Positions 6,466 through 10,107 of a stretch of 10,107 bases of DNA are shown here, in pieces (the first letter of the stretch is position 1; every line of letters begins with the position of its first letter). The position numbers and the translations under genes are program-made. Source of the stretch: DATHBR01 sp036389955 (lineage in GTDB: Bacteria > Myxococcota > Myxococcia > Myxococcales > Myxococcaceae); the NCBI GenBank assembly GCA_036389955.1, contig DASVVJ010000596.1:1-10107 (forward strand), given 5' to 3'. Under the pieces are notes generated by a model. That model did not search any database, had not been told where the DNA came from, and saw only the letters and a list, made by a program, of their open reading frames with translations.

Positions 6466-8079
6466 TCACCCCGACACGAGAGTTGCCAGCTCTATCACAA
6501 GCCGCCTGGTGTCAATCGACTTCGGCAAATGTATGTTGAATCCCGCTTCCAGCGCGCGCGCTCGATCCTCGGACGTCATGAGCGCCGTGAAGGCCGCCGC
6601 GGGGATGCTCCCGGCTGGCCCTTCCAGCGCTCTCACCTTGCGAATCAGGCTGTAGCCATCCTCTTGCGGCATGGCGATGTCGCTCAGCAGCAGCGCATAG
6701 CTGCCGTCGCGCACCTTGCGCAGCGCCGCCTCGGCGCTCTCCACCGCTTCCACCAGTGCCCCATGCCGCTCCAGCAGCAAGCTGATCGCCTCGCGCGCGA
6801 GCACCTCATCCTCCACCAGCAGGATGCGCATGCCCGCAAGGGGCGTGGAGCTCTCGTCCACCTCATCGGCGTCGTCGGGATCCATCTCCTTGAGCGCGGG
6901 CAGCCACACCGTGAAGGTGGCCCCGGTCCCTCGGCCAGCGCTCTCGGCGGTGACCCGGCCGCCATGCTGCTCGACCACTTGCCGCGCCATGACCAGCCCA
7001 AGCCCCAGACCGCCCTGAGTCCTCGTGGTGCCCTCCTCTTCCTGGCGCAGCGGCATGAAGAGCCGGGGCATGAACTCGGCAGTGATGCCCCGCCCCGTGT
7101 CACGCACGACATAGGCCACGCCGCCCGCCTGCGCCTCGAGCCGCACCTCCACCTTGCCGCCCGAGGGCGTGAACTTCACCGCGTTCGACAGCAGGCTGGC
7201 GAGCACCTGTCTCAGGCGGCGGGCATCCGCGTGGATGAGCGGCGTGTCCAGCAGCGTCACCGTCAGGGAAACGCCCTTCTCCTCGGCGAGCGGGCGCACG
7301 GTGGCCAGTGCTTCCTGGAGCGGGCCCACCGGCTCGCACGGATCCAGCTCCAGCCGGAGCTTGCCCCTGAGCGCGCGCGAGGTGTCGAGCAGCTCGTTGA
7401 CGATCTTCGACTGGACCTTTTCGATTTGCCTCAGCGCCTGGAGCCCTTCGGCGAGCTTGGAGGGGTTGGCCTCCAGCATGTCCAGCCACAGGCGCATGCC
7501 CAGCAGGGGCGTGGCCAGCTCATGGGACACACGCGCCAGAAACTCGTGCTTCAGCCAGTTGTCGCGCTCGGTCTCGTCGGGCCGGACACTGGCGGGGGCC
7601 TCGCTCACTCGGAGAAAAACTCCGGCCACCTGGCCGCTCTCGTCCCGGATGGCGGAGAAGAGCACGTGGACGAGCACCTCCTCGGCCAGCTCGCCAAGCT
7701 GAAACGTCACCGGCAGCTTCTCGGCGCTCCGGGGCCTGCCGTCGGCGAGCACCCCCTCGAGCAGCGGGCGGATGATGGGCCACTCGGTGCCCCAGCTCTC
7801 GGAGGCCCGGCCTCCCAGCAGCCAGGGGTGCCGCTGAGCCGCGATGGGCAGGAAGGCTTCGTTGTAGAGCTGGAGGTGGCGGGGCCCCCAGACAATGGCG
7901 GCCGGCGCCGGGAACGCGTGGCAGATGTCGACGGCCGTCTTCAGGCTCTGCGGCCAGTGCTCCACCGGCCCCAGCGCGGTGGCGCTCCAGTCCAGCGCGC
8001 GGCAGGCGGCGCGCACTTCGCCCGGTCCATCGAAGAGGAGAGCGGCGGCGGCTCCCGCCTGCTCCGTACCTTCGTTCAT
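6466..8079 (-). CDS. PAS-containing hybrid sensor histidine kinase with C-terminal receiver (537 aa)
   Basis: The start is taken at ATG 8079, with GAGG 7 nt upstream; an in-frame TTG at 8106 would add nine residues. Residues about 28-160 form a PAS-like sensor of the type with LDWSATALGPVEHWPQSL followed by IVWGPRHLQLYNEAF and a closing VAGVFLRVSE. The HisKA box is FLARVSHELATPL with H186; the usual Arg after HEL is Ala. The ATPase domain has N-box N299 (LLSNAVKF), G1 DTGRG (327-331) and G2 GLGLG (357-361). After an acidic linker (DPDDADEVDES) comes a receiver at about 417-535 with E423-D424, phospho-acceptor D467 (LLSDIAMP), T498 and K520. There is no transmembrane segment, so the kinase is cytoplasmic and senses an internal signal. 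It is transcribed just ahead of the receiver-only protein. Ligand and pathway are not evident. Confidence 0.93.
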   Translation of the reverse strand: MNEGTEQAGAAAALLFDGPGEVRAACRALDWSATALGPVEHWPQSLKTAVDICHAFPAPAAIVWGPRHLQLYNEAFLPIAAQRHPWLLGGRASESWGTEWPIIRPLLEGVLADGRPRSAEKLPVTFQLGELAEEVLVHVLFSAIRDESGQVAGVFLRVSEAPASVRPDETERDNWLKHEFLARVSHELATPLLGMRLWLDMLEANPSKLAEGLQALRQIEKVQSKIVNELLDTSRALRGKLRLELDPCEPVGPLQEALATVRPLAEEKGVSLTVTLLDTPLIHADARRLRQVLASLLSNAVKFTPSGGKVEVRLEAQAGGVAYVVRDTGRGITAEFMPRLFMPLRQEEEGTTRTQGGLGLGLVMARQVVEQHGGRVTAESAGRGTGATFTVWLPALKEMDPDDADEVDESSTPLAGMRILLVEDEVLAREAISLLLERHGALVEAVESAEAALRKVRDGSYALLLSDIAMPQEDGYSLIRKVRALEGPAGSIPAAAFTALMTSEDRARALEAGFNIHLPKSIDTRRLVIELATLVSG

Positions 8080-8086
8080 CCCTCTG

Positions 8087-8090
8087 CCTC
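8087..8090 (-). promoter_or_regulatory. Ribosome binding site deciding the histidine kinase start
   Basis: On the minus strand GAGG lies 7 nt before ATG 8079 and a further AGAGGG touches the ATG. The in-frame TTG at 8106 has no comparable purine run, so ATG 8079 is preferred. Confidence 0.55.
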
Positions 8091-8225
8091 GCGGCCTGTT
8101 GAGCAACCCGGAGTCATGATCCAGGCCTCACTCTAAGCACGCACGGCACGACACGCCCCTGGATGCACGCGGTGTCGCCACGAACTGGCCACCGGCGAAC
8201 GTCCGCGCTCGCGATCCAGGGGTTC

Positions 8226-8240
8226 CCCCAGTCCCTGGGG
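8226..8240 (-). terminator. Hairpin directly after ddl, candidate terminator
   Basis: CCCCAG and CTGGGG form a perfect 6-bp stem with a 3-nt loop, one base beyond the ddl stop codon in the direction of transcription. An overlapping alternative stem (CCAGGG at 8216-8221 with CCCTGG at 8233-8238) is possible. No T-run follows, so factor-independent termination is uncertain. The 8080-8225 stretch beyond it must hold the promoter of the kinase operon, but I see no convincing -35/-10 pair there. Confidence 0.35.
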
Positions 8241-8241
8241 T

Positions 8242-9219
8242 TCAGCCACCCACGGCGCGCAGCGGCGCCGGCTGCACGGTGGCCGTGCCGGGGGCCTCGG
8301 CCACTCCGGCCTCGTCGCGGGTGGCCAGGGACAGGATGCGCTCGACGAGCTGCGGGAAGCTGATGCCCCGGTGCGCGGCGATCTTTGGCAACAGGCTGGT
8401 AGGCGTCATGCCCGGCAGCGTGTTGACCTCGAGCACCACGTCGTTCTCCTCGTCCGAGCAGATGAGGTCCACCCGGCCATAGCCACGGCAGCCCAGGGCC
8501 TCCCAGGCCGCGAGCGCCAGGTGCTCCACGTTGGCCAGCCGCGTGGGAGACAGCCGCGGCGGCAGGAAGTAGCGCGCGCCGCTCTTGTACTTGGCCTCGT
8601 AGTCGAAACCCTCGCGCGGGTAGGAGATTTCACAGCTGCCGAGCACCTCGCCATCGAGGATGCCCACGGTGACTTCCTTGCCGCGCACCAGGCGCTCCAC
8701 CAGCGCCTCGCCGCCAAAGCGGCACGCCTCGGCCACCGCCCCGGTGAGCGTCTCGGCGTCATTCACCATCGCCAACCCCACCGAGGAGCCGCCACACGCG
8801 GGCTTCACCACGCACGGGAAGCCCAGGTCCCCATGGCGCTCCTGGAGGCTGTCCAGCTCGTTGCGGCCAATGCGGTAGCCCTGGGGCGTGGGCAGGTTGT
8901 GCAGCCGGAAGAGCTTCTTGGCGAAGGGCTTGTTCATCGCCAGCGCGGAGGCCATCACGCCCGAGCCCGTGTAGGGCAGCTCCAGCAGCTCCAGCAGCCC
9001 CTGCACCTTGCCGTCCTCGCCCATGCGCCCGTGCAGCGCCAGGAAGGCCACGTCCAGCTCGGCCGAGCGCAGCACCCGATCCAGCCCCGGCCCGGCGAAA
9101 ACGCGGGTGACGGTGTGCCCTTGCGCCTCCAGCGCGGCCACCACCGCTTCACCCGTCTTCAACGAAATCTCCCGCTCCTCGCCCCACCCACCCATCAGCA
9201 CTCCGACGCGCTTGCCCAT
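8242..9219 (-). CDS. ddl: D-alanine--D-alanine ligase (325 aa)
   Basis: Cytoplasmic ATP-grasp enzyme that joins two D-alanines for the peptidoglycan stem peptide. ATG 9219 is chosen for its AGGAGG 11 nt upstream and because the family N-terminus begins there (MGKRVGVLMGG). Family signatures run in order: GGWGEEREISL (E15, the catalytic-triad Glu position of E. coli DdlB; the usual Ser13 is Gly), ALHGRMGEDG, LPYTGSGVMASALAMNK, the phosphate loop KPACGGSSVGL (S145/S146), an omega-loop DYEAKY with K210-Y211, GRVDL (D251), and LEVNTLPGMT (E264, N266). The omega-loop Tyr, not His, argues for D-Ala-D-Ala rather than D-Ala-D-lactate synthesis. Length is within the usual range. The last ~25 residues (DEAGVAEAPGTATVQPAPL) form an Ala/Pro-rich tail beyond the ATP-grasp fold. 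The gene stands alone here rather than inside a mur cluster. Confidence 0.97.
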   Translation of the reverse strand: MGKRVGVLMGGWGEEREISLKTGEAVVAALEAQGHTVTRVFAGPGLDRVLRSAELDVAFLALHGRMGEDGKVQGLLELLELPYTGSGVMASALAMNKPFAKKLFRLHNLPTPQGYRIGRNELDSLQERHGDLGFPCVVKPACGGSSVGLAMVNDAETLTGAVAEACRFGGEALVERLVRGKEVTVGILDGEVLGSCEISYPREGFDYEAKYKSGARYFLPPRLSPTRLANVEHLALAAWEALGCRGYGRVDLICSDEENDVVLEVNTLPGMTPTSLLPKIAAHRGISFPQLVERILSLATRDEAGVAEAPGTATVQPAPLRAVGG

Positions 9220-9230
9220 GTTCGTGACTT

Positions 9231-9236
9231 CCTCCT
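9231..9236 (-). promoter_or_regulatory. Strong Shine-Dalgarno for ddl
   Basis: Perfect AGGAGG on the minus strand, 11 nt before ATG 9219. It settles the ddl start against an in-frame GTG at 9288 that would add 23 residues with no family match. Confidence 0.75.
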
Positions 9237-9312
9237 GGGTGCATCCCTCAGCACGCGGAATGCCAACACCACTTGTGCTACAGGTCACGAAAACTGCCGC
9301 CGGGAGTGGGGC

Positions 9313-9336
9313 TAACCCTTTAATTTCACGGGGTTA
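9313..9336. promoter_or_regulatory. AT-rich dyad symmetry upstream of ddl (TAACCC-N12-GGGTTA)
   Basis: Perfect 6-bp inverted repeat around a 12-bp centre containing TTTAATTT, a striking AT island in this GC-rich region, about 95-120 bp before the ddl start. It could be an operator overlapping the ddl promoter, or a hairpin downstream of the lipoprotein gene. The minus strand also contains TTGTAA next to it, a loose -35 resemblance only. Confidence 0.35.
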
Positions 9337-9367
9337 CAAGTCTGTAGCGCCGTGGCCCCGAAGCCGC

Positions 9368-9387
9368 GCGCGGCTGAGTTGCCGCGC
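9368..9387 (-). terminator. GC hairpin downstream of the lipoprotein gene, candidate terminator
   Basis: GCGCGGC and GCCGCGC form a perfect 7-bp stem with a 6-nt loop (TGAGTT on the + strand), 22 bp beyond the lipoprotein stop. It overlaps a 14-bp self-complementary block, AGCCGCGCGCGGCT, at 9362-9375. The stem should be very stable but no T-tract follows. Confidence 0.4.
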
Positions 9388-9409
9388 ACACGGGGGTAGG
9401 CAGGCGGGC

Positions 9410-9838
9410 TCAGTAAGCCTCGGGAGCCCCTTCCGGCGCCGGCTCGAAGGCCTCCTCCAGGCAGTCTTCGGGGGATTCGCAGAGCCCACCGATGCGGGGG
9501 CCGCCGTCCCTGGAACCCCCATCCAGGCTGCTACCGCCATCCGGTCTGCTGCTACCGCCATCCGGTCTGCCACCGCCATCCGGGCTGCCGCCGCCATCCG
9601 GGCTGCTGCCGCCATCCGGGCTGCTGCCGCCATCCGGGCCGCTACCACCATCCGGGCTGCCACCGCCATCCGGGTTGCCACCCGAGGACCCGACGCAGAC
9701 CTCGTCGCGGCACACGTAGCCGGGCAGGCAGCGGCCCTGGGCATCACAGGGCTGGCCCTCTTCATCGAAGTCGGTGATCAGGCTGCAGGCGGACAGGGAC
9801 AGCGCCGCGAGACACCACAAGGAGCGAATGGAGCGCAT
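9410..9838 (-). CDS. Small secreted lipoprotein with Cys-rich motif and Asp-Gly-Gly repeat (142 aa)
   Basis: From ATG 9838 the product begins with a textbook lipoprotein signal peptide: charged MRSIR, hydrophobic SLWCLAALSL, and lipobox LSAC with Cys18 as the lipidated residue. Ser at +2 predicts the outer membrane. A short Cys-rich segment follows (C..GRCLPGYVCRDEVCV), a pattern I associate with myxobacterial surface lipoproteins. Residues about 55-118 are a low-complexity spacer of PDGG units (GSSPDG and variants), then a short tail with two more Cys (CESPEDC) and an acidic end. No enzymatic domain is visible; the protein may be a surface or spacer protein. Upstream in-frame starts exist (ATG 9865, GTG 9877) and none has a clear ribosome binding site; 9838 is chosen because it places the signal peptide properly. 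It lies 60 bp after the upstream kinase-like gene on the same strand. Confidence 0.8.
   Translation of the reverse strand: MRSIRSLWCLAALSLSACSLITDFDEEGQPCDAQGRCLPGYVCRDEVCVGSSGGNPDGGGSPDGGSGPDGGSSPDGGSSPDGGGSPDGGGRPDGGSSRPDGGSSLDGGSRDGGPRIGGLCESPEDCLEEAFEPAPEGAPEAY
9513..9680 (-). repeat. In-frame 18-bp tandem repeat (nine units) in the lipoprotein gene
   Basis: CCATCC recurs on the + strand at 9519, 9537, 9558, 9576, 9594, 9612, 9630, 9648 and 9666: an 18-bp period broken once by a 21-bp step. Each unit encodes six residues such as GSSPDG or GGSPDG; the 21-bp step adds one codon. Several neighbouring units are nearly identical at the nucleotide level, which suggests recent slippage or unequal crossing-over, always in whole codons. 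Confidence 0.9.
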
Positions 9839-9898
9839 GGCCAGTGGAGTGTCTACGAAGTGCATAGACAGAGTCACGGGGGATGCATCGCTCTTCTA

Positions 9899-10107
9899 CT
9901 ATGCGTGCGTCGTGATCGTGTCCTGGGTGCGTGCGCGGGGGCGCGGGCAAGCCAAGCCCCTATCGGCCATGCGCTCGCCCGCCTCGTCCGCTACGGCTTT
10001 CAACTCGGCGCCCGCCTCCTTCGCGCCGAACGTGTCCCCAAGCCATCGGCGCAAGTCGGCCTCGACTTCCTGCGCGCTCTGGTAGCGCGCAGCGGGCGAG
10101 CGCTGGA
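9899..10107 (-). CDS. 3' end of a probable Ser/Thr protein kinase gene
   Basis: On the minus strand a frame is open from the right edge to TAG at 9899-9901, followed at once by a second TAG (9896-9898); it encodes 69 visible residues. The segment SPAARYQSAQEVEADLRRWL matches the last subdomain of Hanks-type kinases, where a conserved Arg precedes a [YP]xSAxE(V/L) helix and the domain closes with a Leu/Arg-rich helix. The remaining ~45 residues (from GDTFGAKEAGAEL to TQDTITTHA) are a polar tail with no transmembrane segment. The catalytic part lies outside the window, so activity cannot be judged. Such kinases are abundant in myxobacteria. A C-terminal fragment of another protein with a similar helix is the alternative. 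Confidence 0.6.
   Translation of the reverse strand, partial: QRSPAARYQSAQEVEADLRRWLGDTFGAKEAGAELKAVADEAGERMADRGLACPRPRARTQDTITTHA

Noticed and set aside
6313..8136. 607-codon open frame on the + strand opposite the histidine kinase
   Set aside because: Its composition is that of a GC shadow (Arg/Gln/His/Leu-rich) and it runs across the kinase start, the kinase-receiver junction and the receiver gene, all of which have firm motifs.
8118..8220. Direct repeat GATCCAGG at 8118-8125 and 8213-8220 in the kinase upstream region
   Set aside because: Only 8 bp long, 95 bp apart and without other support; chance is likely.
9220..9288. Upstream GTG start of ddl at 9288
   Set aside because: The 23 extra residues match nothing in the family, while the ATG at 9219 has a perfect Shine-Dalgarno and the usual Ddl N-terminus.
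8371..9315. 314-codon open frame on the + strand opposite ddl
   Set aside because: The minus strand carries the full set of Ddl signatures and an AGGAGG; this frame shows none.
9513..9680. CRISPR-like repeat array
   Set aside because: The units are contiguous 18-bp tandem copies without spacers, and they are in frame with a lipoprotein reading frame.

Overview
The window is very GC-rich, densely coded DNA whose content fits a myxobacterium, most likely of the Archangium/Cystobacter/Myxococcus group. This is an inference from base composition, a short hybrid histidine kinase, a Hanks-type Ser/Thr kinase tail, and a lipoprotein with a long Asp-Gly-Gly repeat. No rRNA, tRNA, CRISPR array, transposase or phage gene was seen.

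Left part (1-6025, + strand): a tightly coupled operon. The 3' end of an unrecognised gene overlaps by ATGA the start of a 1155-aa double AAA+ ATPase of the ClpA/ClpB class. Four bases after that gene stops, a second, 766-aa double AAA+ ATPase begins. The two ATPases look like paralogous partners. Both replace the usual Clp N-domain with a similar unfamiliar N-terminal domain, both have a degenerate first ATPase domain (D1) and an intact second one (D2), and both lack the ClpB middle domain and the ClpP-docking loop. The larger protein also carries about 350 extra C-terminal residues. These read like a class I peptide-chain release factor (helical domain, PCRF core and C-terminal segment) from which the decoding loop and the GGQ catalytic domain are missing. 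This is the most unusual content of the window: a possible ribosome-directed AAA+ machine of unknown purpose.

Middle (6049-8079, - strand): a two-gene signalling operon converging on the ATPase operon. It encodes a PAS hybrid histidine kinase with a C-terminal receiver, followed 3 bp later by a NarL-type receiver protein that ends where the DNA-binding domain would begin.

Right part (8242-10107, - strand): a monocistronic-looking D-alanine-D-alanine ligase gene (ddl) with a strong ribosome binding site; a small lipoprotein gene with nine near-identical 18-bp units; and, running off the right edge, the 3' end of a probable Ser/Thr protein kinase gene. Between lipoprotein and ddl lie a GC hairpin (candidate terminator) and an AT-rich dyad symmetry (candidate promoter or operator element).
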